Shown: piece by piece, positions 9,561-19,844 of the stretch
Layout of the letters: every line of letters begins with the position of its first letter
Position numbering within the stretch: position 1 is the first letter of the stretch
Notes under the pieces: generated by a model
Database searches by the model: none
What the model saw: the letters and a program-made list of their open reading frames with translations, nothing else
Told to the model about the DNA's origin: nothing
NCBI GenBank assembly: GCA_015065785.1
Contig: SVPR01000005.1
Location: 62,001-126,000 of the forward strand
DNA length: 64,000 bases
Reading direction: 5' to 3'
DNA from: Oscillospiraceae bacterium
Lineage (GTDB): Bacteria > Bacillota > Clostridia > Oscillospirales > Acutalibacteraceae
Program-made: the position numbers and the translations under genes

Positions 9561-10379
9561 TTATAATTGATTTTCGTGGATTTTACAACACATTATTTTA
9601 AGATTTCTATTAATTACCTCTGGCTTCCGCCATGAAAAAGCCCGATTTTCGTTGTAATCAGCTTCATTGCGGTAATTACCTTTTGCATTTTCGTAAAACT
9701 CTTTTATCGGAGTAGTTTTTATATTTTTATTCATCGGACAAACATTCTGACAAATATCACAGCCCCAGATACAGCCACTTTTTCTTATAAGCTCTTTTTC
9801 AGCTTCTGTTAATTCACCTTTCCTTTGTGTAATTGAAGAAAGGCATTTTCCTTTATCAACTGTACCTGAATTCAAAGCATTATTTATGCATTTTTTATTA
9901 CAGGCACCACATTTTAAACACGATTTAATTTCATTTTCAGTTGCTTCTATTTTCAGGTCAGTAATAATTTCGCCAATGAAACAAAAGCTACCGTAGGCTT
10001 CATTTATTAAAAGAGAATTTTCGCCCTTTACACCAAGACCTGAAATACACGCCGCCTTAACTTCGTTCAATGGTGAATTGTCGCAAAAATACTGGAATGA
10101 ATTATCGGGATATTTTCCTTTTAAAAATGCTACTGCTTTTTCCAAATACTCACCACAAATTTTGTGGTAGTCATCCGGCACTGCATATTTTGAAAGATTG
10201 GAATTTTCATAATAGGCTTCACCCAGATAATAAGGAAACAAATAAACAATTACGCTTTTTGCGTCAGTCGGTATTCTGTTTATTGCTCTGCAAGGAATCA
10301 AATCTTGCTTTAAATCATCGAAATTACAAACACCAACAGGCAACAAATCGTAAAAGGGTAATTCTTTTATATTAAACAT
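9561..10379 (-). CDS. QueG-like 4Fe-4S double-cluster protein (epoxyqueuosine reductase-related)
   Basis: GLGVKGENSLLIN, CLKCGACNKKCINNAL, GCDICQNVCPMN; shorter than canonical QueG. Confidence 0.75.
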   Translation of the reverse strand: MFNIKELPFYDLLPVGVCNFDDLKQDLIPCRAINRIPTDAKSVIVYLFPYYLGEAYYENSNLSKYAVPDDYHKICGEYLEKAVAFLKGKYPDNSFQYFCDNSPLNEVKAACISGLGVKGENSLLINEAYGSFCFIGEIITDLKIEATENEIKSCLKCGACNKKCINNALNSGTVDKGKCLSSITQRKGELTEAEKELIRKSGCIWGCDICQNVCPMNKNIKTTPIKEFYENAKGNYRNEADYNENRAFSWRKPEVINRNLKIMCCKIHENQL

Positions 10380-11304
10380 GGCTTAAAGCTATCATTACGG
10401 GAATTGTAAGCACCGAAAGCAGTGAACAAAAAGCCACTACTGTAGAAGCAACACCCGTATCCTTTCCGTATTTCGCGGCAAACATTACTGTATTTGTAGC
10501 GCTCGGAACAGAAGCCGAAATCATACAGGCAGTAATAATTGTACCGGAAAGTCCAATCAACTTAAAAATCGCAAACATAATTGCAGGTAAAACCAGAAGC
10601 TTTAATAAAGCCACTAAATAATTCTGCTTTTGCTTAAACATTGCCTTTAAATCAGAGTTTGCAATATAAGTGCCTAAAAATATCATTGCAAGTGGTGTGT
10701 TTAAATTTGCAATGTGAGTGACTGCACCATTAATTATTTCAGGTAAATTAACGCCTGAAATAAATAGCGGAAGTCCGACTGCAACAGATAAAACACCCGG
10801 ATTTAATATTATTGATTTTATTTTGAAGCCCTCATCATTTTCAGTACCCTTTTTCATAAGCCATATTCCGTGGACAAATGAAAGTATATTAAATGCTACA
10901 ACTCCCGCCGAGCAATAAAACACACCCTCACTGCCAAGTAGCGATTGACAAAGTGGCAAAGCCATATAGCCCATATTACCATAGCTTACGGCATATTTGA
11001 AAATTGATGAATTATCTTTATCTTTTCTGAAAAACGGAATTACTATAAAAATACCCACAACAAGTGTTGTAAACATACAAACAAACGCTAATAAAAATGA
11101 GCTTATAGTATCTTTATTGAATTCCATATTTAAAAATGACTGCACAATAACCGTCGGCGTGATTACATAAAAAAGTAAATCATTTGACTTTTTAGCAGTA
11201 GTTTGCTTAAAAATACCAATGCGGTCGGCTATAAAACCGACCGCAACTATCAGGTAAAGAATAGCAACTTGCTGTGCAGCCATCGACATATTTTGTAAAA
11301 ACAT
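10372..11304 (-). CDS. AEC family (auxin efflux carrier-like) transporter
   Basis: Ten-TM pattern; SYGNMGYMALPLCQSLLG; PLAMIFLGTYIA. Confidence 0.85.
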   Translation of the reverse strand: MFLQNMSMAAQQVAILYLIVAVGFIADRIGIFKQTTAKKSNDLLFYVITPTVIVQSFLNMEFNKDTISSFLLAFVCMFTTLVVGIFIVIPFFRKDKDNSSIFKYAVSYGNMGYMALPLCQSLLGSEGVFYCSAGVVAFNILSFVHGIWLMKKGTENDEGFKIKSIILNPGVLSVAVGLPLFISGVNLPEIINGAVTHIANLNTPLAMIFLGTYIANSDLKAMFKQKQNYLVALLKLLVLPAIMFAIFKLIGLSGTIITACMISASVPSATNTVMFAAKYGKDTGVASTVVAFCSLLSVLTIPVMIALSHV

Positions 11305-11320
11305 CGTTTACCTCTCGAAA

Positions 11321-14300
11321 TTAAAACCTATTCCTGTTGTTTTGTTTTTTCATTTCAGCAAGAGAAAGCATTGCTTTACCATCAATATTAGGTTGAACAT
11401 TAGGTGCATTTTCATCTGTTAATACAATTTCCTTAACAGGTGCTTTCTCGTTTTCTGTTGGCTTCTGGCGTTTTCTCTTTCTTACAACCTTAACGCCGTA
11501 ACTGAATTCGCCATCATCCTCTTTTTCTTCTTCCGCATCTGAGAACACGAAATCCTCGTCATCCTCATTATCGTCATACAAATCAACATAAGAAAGTCTG
11601 CCGAAATCTGCAGGAGCAACCTCTTCCTCTTCTTCTCTGTCAGAGAATGGGATGTACTCCTCATAAACCTCGTATTCGCCATCATCACTTATGGTATATG
11701 TCACTCGTTCAGGTGGTGTAGCAGGTTTTTCTGCTTTTCTTTCCACTTTCGGTTCAGGCTTTACTTCAACAGGCTTTTCTGCCGGTTTTACGCCTTTTTT
11801 CGAGGATACCATCGGTGGAGGTGCCGGTCTTCTTGTAGCAGCTTCTGCTACAGCGCCTGCCACTGCTATATCAGCATTTGCACCTGTTCTAACTTGTGGC
11901 TTTGAAGCTCTTTTTGCTTCCTCCGCCTTGCGTGCCATTTCAGCTTTTCTTGCTTCTTCAAGACGACGAGCCTCTTCTGCCTGACGCTTAGCTTCTTCCA
12001 TCTTGCGCCTTGCTTCTTCTCTGAGTCTTGCCTCTTCAGCTCTGCGAGCCTCTTCAATGCGTCTTGCTTCCTCTTCAGCCTTTCTTCTTGCCTCTTCGGC
12101 TCTGCGAGCTTCCTCAAGGCGACGAGCTTCTTCAGCCTTTCTCGCTTCCTCCTGAAGTCTTGCTGCCTCGCGTCTTCTTGCTTCTTCGGCAATTCGTGCT
12201 TGTTCAGCCTTTCTTGCCTCTTCTGCCTTACGGGCTTCTTCAAGACGACGAGCTTCCTCTGCAATTCGAGCCTCTTCAAGACGGCGAGCCTCTTCGGCTT
12301 TTCTTATAAGCTCTGCTTTACGAGCTTCTTCTGCTCTGATTCTTTCTTCTTCAGCTCGTTTTCTTGCTTCCTCCTGAAGTCTTGCTTCTTCTGCTCTACG
12401 AGCTTCTTCAAGGCGACGAGCTTCTTCTGCTTTTCTCGCTTCTTCAAGGCGTCTTGCCTCTTCGGCAATTCTTGCTTCTTCTGCCTTTCTTGCTTCTTCT
12501 GCTAATCTTTTTTCTTCAGCAATTCTTGCAGCCTCTGCCTTTTTAGCTTCTGCCGCTAATCTTTTTTCTTCTGCAATTCTTGCAGCCTCTGCTTTTTTAG
12601 CTTCTGCCGCTAAGCGTCTTTCCTCAGCTTTTCTTTCAGCCTCTGCCTTTTTAGCCTCCGCAGCCAAACGACGCTCCTCAGCTCTTCGTGCCATTTCGGC
12701 TTTTCTTGCTTCCTCAGCTAAACGGCGTTCTTCCAATTTTCTTTCTTTTTCAGCCTGCTTTGCTGCCGCCGCTGCTTCCATTTCAGCTATTTGTTCAGGA
12801 GTATAAACCTTTTTAGGTCTTCCTCGACCGCGTTTAACTTCTTCCACTACTACTTCGGGAAGCGGATTTTTTCTTGGTCTGCCACGACCACGCTTAACTT
12901 CTTCTACCGGTGCTTCTGCAACAACCGCTGAAGCAACCTCACTTATTACAGGTGCAGCAGCTATAGCTTCCGGAAGAGGATTCTTTCTTGGTCTGCCACG
13001 GCCGCGTTTTACAGGCTCAGCAGGAATTTCTGCTACTGTCGGTTGTGCAACCGGTGTACTTGCAACAGAAGCAGGGGTAGCAGTAGCTTCAGGAAGCGGA
13101 TTCTTTCTTGGTCTGCCTCTACCGCGTTTTACAGGCTCAGCAGGAATTTCTGCTACTGCTGAAGCAACATCTGCTGTCGCTGAGAACTGACTTTCATAGC
13201 CTGAAGAAGCACTTTCATATAAAGCGCTATCAGAATATATATCCTCAGCACCGCTCTCAACATAAGAGTTACTTTCATTCTCCACGAACTCATTTATATT
13301 ATTTACTAACGGATTTTCATCACTATAGCTGTAAATCTCGTCATTTTCTTCAATTAAATCTTCAATATCATCTACCTGAGGTTCTTCCTCTTTAACAACA
13401 GGAGCCTCTTTTTCCACTATTTTCTCTTGTGGGCGTGAATTGATTAATGGTAAAGAATCGTCTGTACGACTTGGAATACCTGCATTAGTAGCAATGATTT
13501 CTTCCTCTTCGTAATCATCCTTAGCATCCGATGCATTCACCTCACCGTACTCGGCATTATCAGATTTAAAGCCTACACCGAGAGAAGCGAAAATATAAGA
13601 AACTACAAATATAAGACACGCAAAATCGCTGAAATTAAACGGACTACCCTCAACCGCATCTCTGCCAACAACAAACATTACTAATCTCGGAACAGTAATA
13701 AGTGCGGCAAAAATAGCTGCTGAAAGACCATAGCCGTAAATTCCCCACATACTGTCTTCTGTGAAAATGCCGGAAGTAATTCTTGCAAATGTCAAGAAGA
13801 AAAGCATAAGGAATACAAGCATAAATATTTCAAAGAGTAGCTCTGAAACGCTCATAAAGCTTATAGCGCTCATAAGCTTTGAAACAAGTCTTGTAATAGC
13901 CCAGCATAAAGGTGTAAGGGCTAAAATTTTATATTCTTTATAATGCCCTTTTCCTGTCAGATGAGAAACAGCGAATATTAAAAAATAAAGGAATGCCAGA
14001 AGTCCAAAAATGAATTGGAAAATTATAAATGCGCCACCGGCATTTGCTATATTGCTTTTTAACACCTCCATAAATGCTGTTATAGCACTGCGGGGAGGAA
14101 TAATCTGGAATAATACTGAAAAAACATCAACAAAAAATGCAACGCCTAATATTGATGAGGAAACGCCAAGAAGCATATTTTTACCCTCAGGCAATTTAGG
14201 TGACGGCACCTCTTTACTGATAAATGAAAGGATAATAAACGCACCGACAACTAACAAAAGTATTCCGGAAAGCAAATAAATAATTCCGTTGTCTTCAATA

Positions 14301-14437
14301 TAAAAGCCTGTTTTATTATCTATTAACGCTAAAAGCTGATAAACTCTTAACGGCAATGCAACGAGCGTTGCAGCGGCAAATATGAACAATAAATAACGCA
14401 ATTTAATTGCTTCATAAGCACCCTTAATTCGCTTCAT
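11321..14437 (-). CDS. Large polytopic membrane protein with acidic linker, four AT-hook-like KRGRGRP(R/K)K motifs and a long E/A/R/K-rich predicted helix
   Basis: N-terminal TM block; VKRGRGRPRKNPLPE x3 and VKRGRGRPKKVYTPE; then roughly 290 aa of (K/R)AEEARRLEEA repeats. Confidence 0.8.
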   Translation of the reverse strand: MKRIKGAYEAIKLRYLLFIFAAATLVALPLRVYQLLALIDNKTGFYIEDNGIIYLLSGILLLVVGAFIILSFISKEVPSPKLPEGKNMLLGVSSSILGVAFFVDVFSVLFQIIPPRSAITAFMEVLKSNIANAGGAFIIFQFIFGLLAFLYFLIFAVSHLTGKGHYKEYKILALTPLCWAITRLVSKLMSAISFMSVSELLFEIFMLVFLMLFFLTFARITSGIFTEDSMWGIYGYGLSAAIFAALITVPRLVMFVVGRDAVEGSPFNFSDFACLIFVVSYIFASLGVGFKSDNAEYGEVNASDAKDDYEEEEIIATNAGIPSRTDDSLPLINSRPQEKIVEKEAPVVKEEEPQVDDIEDLIEENDEIYSYSDENPLVNNINEFVENESNSYVESGAEDIYSDSALYESASSGYESQFSATADVASAVAEIPAEPVKRGRGRPRKNPLPEATATPASVASTPVAQPTVAEIPAEPVKRGRGRPRKNPLPEAIAAAPVISEVASAVVAEAPVEEVKRGRGRPRKNPLPEVVVEEVKRGRGRPKKVYTPEQIAEMEAAAAAKQAEKERKLEERRLAEEARKAEMARRAEERRLAAEAKKAEAERKAEERRLAAEAKKAEAARIAEEKRLAAEAKKAEAARIAEEKRLAEEARKAEEARIAEEARRLEEARKAEEARRLEEARRAEEARLQEEARKRAEEERIRAEEARKAELIRKAEEARRLEEARIAEEARRLEEARKAEEARKAEQARIAEEARRREAARLQEEARKAEEARRLEEARRAEEARRKAEEEARRIEEARRAEEARLREEARRKMEEAKRQAEEARRLEEARKAEMARKAEEAKRASKPQVRTGANADIAVAGAVAEAATRRPAPPPMVSSKKGVKPAEKPVEVKPEPKVERKAEKPATPPERVTYTISDDGEYEVYEEYIPFSDREEEEEVAPADFGRLSYVDLYDDNEDDEDFVFSDAEEEKEDDGEFSYGVKVVRKRKRQKPTENEKAPVKEIVLTDENAPNVQPNIDGKAMLSLAEMKKQNNRNRF

Positions 14438-14479
14438 AACTCGATCCTTCCTAATTTTACTTACATATATGTATATAAA

Positions 14480-15901
14480 TTATCTTTCGTCTAACGGAAC
14501 ATATTTTGATGAACTGCCTACTGAGTTTTCTCTTTCACCAAGAGGAACATATTCAGTAGGAGCCGCAACACTCTTATAAGCAGGTCTTATAACTCTGTTA
14601 CCTGCAATGAGCTCTTCAATTCTGTGAGCAGACCAGCCTGCAACACGGGCAATTGCAAAAAGAGGTGTGTAAAGGTCCTCAGGAATTCTTAACATCTGAT
14701 AAATAAGACCTGAGTAAAGGTCAATATTAGCACAGATTTTCTTGTTCTGACCTTTTTCTTTTGCAAAAATTTCAGGTGTGAGCTGTTCAATAAGCGAAAG
14801 AGCCTTGAACTCGTCACCGAAGCCTGCTTTTTCTGCAAAGCTTTCTGCTTCTGCTTTAAGAATTTTTTCACGCGGGTCAGAAAGTGTATAAACAGCATGA
14901 CCCATACCGTAAACGAGTCCGCTACCGTCCCCCGCTTTTTTATTTATAACATTTTTAAGGAAGTCAGCAACCTGACCTTCGTTTGTAATATCGCTTACAT
15001 CCTGTTTTAAGTAGTTAAGCATTTCAACAACCTTAATATTAGCACCGCCGTGACGAGGACCTTTAAGTGAGCCGATACCAGCCGCGAGAGCTGCATAAGT
15101 ATCAGTACCGCTTGAAGAAAGCACTCTTGTAGCAAATGCTGAGTTGTTACCGCCACCGTGCTCAGCGTGAAGAATAAGGCATAAATCCAAAAGCTTTGCT
15201 TCTTCATCAGAAAAAGTACGGTTTGAACGGGTTGTGTAGAGAATTGACTCTGCTGTTGAATGCTCAGGCTTGATAGGGTGAATATACATACTCTTTTTAT
15301 AGTAATGTCTTCTCTTAACCTGATAAGCATAAGTCATAATTGTCGGAAGCTGTGCTAAAATCTGCAAGCTCTGACGAAGTACATTCTCTATTGATAAATC
15401 GTCCGGATTATCATCATAAGAGTAAAGCGCAAGCACTGAACGAGCAAGCTTGTTCATAATATTTGGTGAAGGCGCTTTAATAATCATATCCTCAATAAAA
15501 TCCTCAGGAAGCTCTCTTGCAGCGGCAAGAACTACTCTGAAATTTTCGAGTTGTTCTTTTGTTGGTAGATTTCCGAAGAGAAGCAAATAACAAACCTCTT
15601 CGTAACCAAAGCGGTTTTCGCTTCTGCAGCCTGTCACTATATCCTGTAAATCAATTCCGCGATAAATAAGCTTACCGTCAATAGGCGTTCTCTCGCCGTC
15701 TTTAATATAGTAGCCTTCTACCGAGCATATTTTACTAAGACCTGCCATAACGCCACTACCGTCGCGATTACGAAGCCCTCTTTTAACATCAAATTTTTCA
15801 AAGTATTCCGCAGAAATTGCACTGTTCTTCTTAATTTCCTCACAAAGAGAAGAAAGTGCATCATTCGGAATAGGTGAAATATATGTCGGCAAAATTTTCA
15901 C
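14480..15901 (-). CDS. gltA: Citrate synthase
   Basis: LHAEHGGGNNSAFATRVLSSSGTDTYAALAAGIGSLKGPRHGGAN; GMGHAVYTLSDPR; IARVAGWSAHRIEE. Confidence 0.95.
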   Translation of the reverse strand: MKILPTYISPIPNDALSSLCEEIKKNSAISAEYFEKFDVKRGLRNRDGSGVMAGLSKICSVEGYYIKDGERTPIDGKLIYRGIDLQDIVTGCRSENRFGYEEVCYLLLFGNLPTKEQLENFRVVLAAARELPEDFIEDMIIKAPSPNIMNKLARSVLALYSYDDNPDDLSIENVLRQSLQILAQLPTIMTYAYQVKRRHYYKKSMYIHPIKPEHSTAESILYTTRSNRTFSDEEAKLLDLCLILHAEHGGGNNSAFATRVLSSSGTDTYAALAAGIGSLKGPRHGGANIKVVEMLNYLKQDVSDITNEGQVADFLKNVINKKAGDGSGLVYGMGHAVYTLSDPREKILKAEAESFAEKAGFGDEFKALSLIEQLTPEIFAKEKGQNKKICANIDLYSGLIYQMLRIPEDLYTPLFAIARVAGWSAHRIEELIAGNRVIRPAYKSVAAPTEYVPLGERENSVGSSSKYVPLDER

Positions 15902-16008
15902 TCCAATCTTTTGTCGTCAGTTATTAAATGAAAAAATAATTCATATTATTTTATAACAAAATAAAAGAAAAGTCAATAATAAAACAACAAGGATGGTATC
16001 AAAATATT

Positions 16009-17019
16009 ATGAAAAATTATTTATTTTCAATCGCATTTATATTCATTTCGCTGATAATCACACCTGTAATAGCACTTACAGATGGTGTCGGCGAAACAAA
16101 AAATGACGGCAATGTGGCAAATTTTACAGAAAATGCAGTCACAGAAAGCGAAAAAACCACTAACGCCGACACCCCCGAAGAAAGTGTTATAACTGTATTT
16201 TTAAGTGACACCAAGAAAAATTTAACCGTCAGCGAATTTGAATATGTGTGCGGAAGTGTGGCGGCAGAAATGCCCCTGATGTATCACGAGGAAGCCTTAA
16301 AGGCGCAGGCGGTGGCGTGTTACACAAACAGCTTAAGGCTTAAAAATTCGAGCAACAAAAAATCAATAAACGGAGCCGATATTTCTGACGACACATCTAC
16401 TCATCAGGGCTATTTAACCCGTGAGGAAAGAAAAGAAAAATGGGGCGACTCTTACCAGAAATATGAATCGAAGCTTGAAACTGTTGTTGAAGAGGTTATG
16501 GGCGAACATTTAACCTACGACGGTGAATATTGCGTTGCGGCATTTTCTGCAATCTGCACCGGCACCACCGAAAGTGCAGAAAATGTCTGGGGAAGCAAAA
16601 TTCCGTATTTAGTAAGTGTCAAAAGCAGTGGCGACACGCTTTCACCGCAATATTCATCAACCAACACCTTCACAAAGGCACAGTTTATTTCAATTATGAA
16701 GGATTTGGGCGTTTCTATAAATTCAAAAACCAATTTAACAGATGTTATAGGCAAAGAAAAATGTTCAAAAGCAGGAACAGTTTTAAAAATTAAAATAGGC
16801 GAAAAAGAAGTAACGGGCGAAAAAATAAGAAGTGCATTTTCTTTAAAAAGTGCTGCATTTAAAATAACCGCCACCGAAAATGAGATTACATTTAAGGTAA
16901 GCGGTTACGGTCACGGCGTAGGAATGAGTCAGTACGGTGCAGATTATATGGCACGGCAAGGCAGTACCTACGACGAAATTTTAAAACACTATTATAAGGG
17001 TGCAGAAATTGAGAAATAA
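16009..17019 (+). CDS. SpoIID/LytB domain protein
   Basis: Signal peptide; VAAEMPLMYHEEALKAQAVACYT; GYGHGVGMSQYGADYMARQGSTYDEILKHYYKG. Confidence 0.9.
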   Translation: MKNYLFSIAFIFISLIITPVIALTDGVGETKNDGNVANFTENAVTESEKTTNADTPEESVITVFLSDTKKNLTVSEFEYVCGSVAAEMPLMYHEEALKAQAVACYTNSLRLKNSSNKKSINGADISDDTSTHQGYLTREERKEKWGDSYQKYESKLETVVEEVMGEHLTYDGEYCVAAFSAICTGTTESAENVWGSKIPYLVSVKSSGDTLSPQYSSTNTFTKAQFISIMKDLGVSINSKTNLTDVIGKEKCSKAGTVLKIKIGEKEVTGEKIRSAFSLKSAAFKITATENEITFKVSGYGHGVGMSQYGADYMARQGSTYDEILKHYYKGAEIEK

Positions 17020-17024
17020 ACAAT

Positions 17025-17062
17025 CACTCCGATTGAAAAATTTTGATTTTTCAATCGGAGTG
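17025..17062. terminator. Bidirectional terminator between convergent genes
   Basis: Perfect inverted repeat CACTCCGATTGAAAAAT...ATTTTTCAATCGGAGTG with flanking T-run. Confidence 0.85.
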
Positions 17063-17068
17063 TAATTT

Positions 17069-17842
17069 TTAGATAACCGATGTTCCTTCCCATTCTTTAG
17101 CAGGGCTTACTTCAAGAAGCTTTGCAATTGTCACTGCGACATCTTTAATTGAAATTGCGCCTAATTCTTTACCCTTTTCGAAGCGATTGCCGCAGAACAC
17201 AATCGGGATTGTCATATCCTCAGGAATATCGTCACCGTGGCAACGGTCGTGACCGCCGTGGTCTGCAAGAAGAATTATTGTGTAATCATCAGGAATGCTG
17301 TTTTTGAGCTTTTCTGTACAAGAAAGAGCCTTACTTACACTCTTCATATATTGCTCACTCATCCAACCGCAATCGTGACCGCCGACTTCATCTGTTTCAC
17401 CTAAATAAAGGAATAAGAAATCCGGATTTTCTTCGTTGATATATTTTATAGCCGCATCTGTGATTTTTGTGTCGGTATCTCTTTGCTTGTGTTGATTCAA
17501 GCAAAGTGCCGTGTGAAGATGGTCGGGTCTGCTTAAATCTCTTAACTCTTCCCAGGTGTAGAAAAATGCACATTTTTTGTCGTGATTATCAAGACGGTCA
17601 AAAAGGCTTTCAATAGGTCTTACCTGTGGAACATAAGTATTTGTTAAAATACCGTGACGCATTGGGTCAACACTGTGGAATAAAGCCAAGTGACAAGGAA
17701 GTGTTACAGATGGCATAACAGTCTGTGCTTTAAGAGAATATGTACTTTCTTTTATAAGCTTTTCGGCAAACGGATTACCGCACTGCATCATTCCGTCAGG
17801 ACGCATACCGTCAACTAACACTAAAATTACTTTTTCTGACAT
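17069..17842 (-). CDS. Alkaline phosphatase superfamily / type I phosphodiesterase
   Basis: LVDGMRPDGM; TVMPSVTLPCHLALFHSV; LLADHGGHDRCHGDDIPEDMTIPIVF. Confidence 0.85.
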   Translation of the reverse strand: MSEKVILVLVDGMRPDGMMQCGNPFAEKLIKESTYSLKAQTVMPSVTLPCHLALFHSVDPMRHGILTNTYVPQVRPIESLFDRLDNHDKKCAFFYTWEELRDLSRPDHLHTALCLNQHKQRDTDTKITDAAIKYINEENPDFLFLYLGETDEVGGHDCGWMSEQYMKSVSKALSCTEKLKNSIPDDYTIILLADHGGHDRCHGDDIPEDMTIPIVFCGNRFEKGKELGAISIKDVAVTIAKLLEVSPAKEWEGTSVI

Positions 17843-17872
17843 TTTAAAGTCCCCTTTAAATAAATTTTTATT

Positions 17873-18955
17873 TTACTTTTTAATTTTTACAATAAATTCT
17901 GTTCCCTTGCCCACTTCGCTCTGAACGATTATTTCGTAGCCGTTTCTTTCAGCAATTTTCTGAACAAGAGCAAGCCCTAAGCCATTACCCTCTTCTGCGT
18001 GAGAGGTGTCGCCCTGGTAAAATTTATCGAAAATCTGCTTTTTGGTTTCTTCGTCAAATCCGCAACCGCTATCCTTTACTCTTACTTCAATAAATTCATC
18101 ATCAGAAGTCTGAATCAATGAAACCTTACCGCCATTTTCAGTAAATTTAAAGGCATTTGAAAGAAGATTGTGCCAGATAACATCTAAAAATGCAAAATTC
18201 TCATTAACTATTACTCTGTCTTCCATTTCAACAAAGAAATCAATATTTTTTTCTTCCCACACCTCTTCAAATGACAAGGCACATTCAGAAAGCTGACGGC
18301 ATAAATCAAACTCACTTTTTTCAGGCAGAATTTTTCTGTTTTCAATTTTACTGAGCCTTAAAATATTTGTAACTAAATCTGAAAGCTTTTCTGTGCTTTC
18401 AATAACGGTTTCAATATATTCTTCACGCATTTTTTCGGGCAAATTTTTATCCTTTAACGCCGTTGTGTAATTGTTGATTACTGCAAGTGGCGTTTTTATT
18501 TCGTGAGAAACATTTGAAATAAAATCATCCTTTAATGATTCAATACTGTTTAATTCCGCAACCATTGTGTTAAAATCACGGAACATAATATTTATGTAAG
18601 AATTATCTTTAAGACCTTCGTCAAGGTCGATTTTTACAGAGAAGTCACCTTTTGCAACCTTTCTTGTTGCCTCACTTATTTTTCTCAGATGCTTACTGTA
18701 ATTTATTTTAATTATATACAAAATCAATCGGTAACTAAGAATTGCCATCAGTATATAATACAAAATAAAGGGGATTCCAAATCTTGAAAAAAATGTTTCT
18801 ATATTAAACTCAAACATAAGCGGTGGAATCAGAGCAATAACCAACGCCGTTAAAACCGCTACAATATAACCTCTTATAGAAAAGAACGAAACCTCTTCGA
18901 GCAAAGGAACCTGAACAGTCTTTTTATTTGCTTTACGACTTTTTAGTATTTTCAT
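17873..18955 (-). CDS. Sensor histidine kinase (HAMP, HisKA, HATPase_c)
   Basis: FISNVSHEIKTPLAVI H-box; LLSNAFKFTENGG N-box; GNGLGLALVQKIAE G-box. Confidence 0.93.
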   Translation of the reverse strand: MKILKSRKANKKTVQVPLLEEVSFFSIRGYIVAVLTALVIALIPPLMFEFNIETFFSRFGIPFILYYILMAILSYRLILYIIKINYSKHLRKISEATRKVAKGDFSVKIDLDEGLKDNSYINIMFRDFNTMVAELNSIESLKDDFISNVSHEIKTPLAVINNYTTALKDKNLPEKMREEYIETVIESTEKLSDLVTNILRLSKIENRKILPEKSEFDLCRQLSECALSFEEVWEEKNIDFFVEMEDRVIVNENFAFLDVIWHNLLSNAFKFTENGGKVSLIQTSDDEFIEVRVKDSGCGFDEETKKQIFDKFYQGDTSHAEEGNGLGLALVQKIAERNGYEIIVQSEVGKGTEFIVKIKK

Positions 18956-19623
18956 TTGAGTACCGCCTTGTAGCCAAGACCGTGAATTGTGATTATTTTA
19001 AAATCCTCACAAGCTGAGAATTTTTCTCTTAATTTAGTAATATAAACATCTACCGAGCGAAGACTCGTGCTACCATCAACACCCCAGAATTCATCAAGAA
19101 GCTGTGAGCGTGAAAATGTCTTTTTAGGATATGACAAAAGCTTATAAAGAATATTGAATTCTCTTACTGTTACCGGCACCTCTTCGCCATTTATCATAGC
19201 TGACATTTCATCTGCATCAAGCACTAAAGAGCCGACTGTTATTTTTTTGTCTGAAACAATATTTGCACGGCGCAAAATTGCCCCCACTCTTAAAATCAAT
19301 TCATCTAAATCAATAGGCTTTACCATATAGTCATCAACACCCAGTTTAAAGCCCCTTTCTTTAGATGCATAGTCATCCTTTGCAGTCATAAATAACACAG
19401 GGATATTCTTATTTACTTTTCTGACATTTTCTAAAAATGCAAAGCCGTCTGTTTTAGGCATCATAATATCTGAAATTATCATATCATATAAGCTGTTATA
19501 CATAACATCATAAGCTTCTTCAGCTGTTGCACAACCCTTTGCAGAGTAACCGTGTTTTTCAAGATGAGCACAAACAATCTGATTGAGCTTTACATCGTCT
19601 TCAACAACTAAAATATTTACCAT
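18952..19623 (-). CDS. OmpR/PhoB family response regulator
   Basis: MVNILVVEDDVKLNQ receiver and winged-helix C-terminus (VTVREFNILYKLLS). Start moved from track 19698 to MVNILVV. Confidence 0.93.
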   Translation of the reverse strand: MVNILVVEDDVKLNQIVCAHLEKHGYSAKGCATAEEAYDVMYNSLYDMIISDIMMPKTDGFAFLENVRKVNKNIPVLFMTAKDDYASKERGFKLGVDDYMVKPIDLDELILRVGAILRRANIVSDKKITVGSLVLDADEMSAMINGEEVPVTVREFNILYKLLSYPKKTFSRSQLLDEFWGVDGSTSLRSVDVYITKLREKFSACEDFKIITIHGLGYKAVLK

Positions 19624-19844
19624 TCTGAACACCCCTTTTCTTAGACAAAAATATTTTACCATATATTTAAAGTTATAGCAACTAATAATTATTGTCAATT
19701 ACTCTTGTAATTTTTGAAAAAATGTAGTATTATAACTGTATGTTTGCATTTTAATTATAATTTTTCAAGGAATTTTAACAAAAGTTTAATAAACGGTAAT
19801 TTTCCGAGAAAAATTTTTACTGATTCTGTATCAGGAGGTATAAA

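Noticed and set aside
11866-12546. ORFs on the opposite strand or alternative frames within the repeat region (e.g. 11866-12279, 12028-12309, 12200-12505)
   Set aside because: Shadow ORFs created by stop-poor repetitive coding DNA of the 11321-14437 gene; low-complexity translations without RBS.
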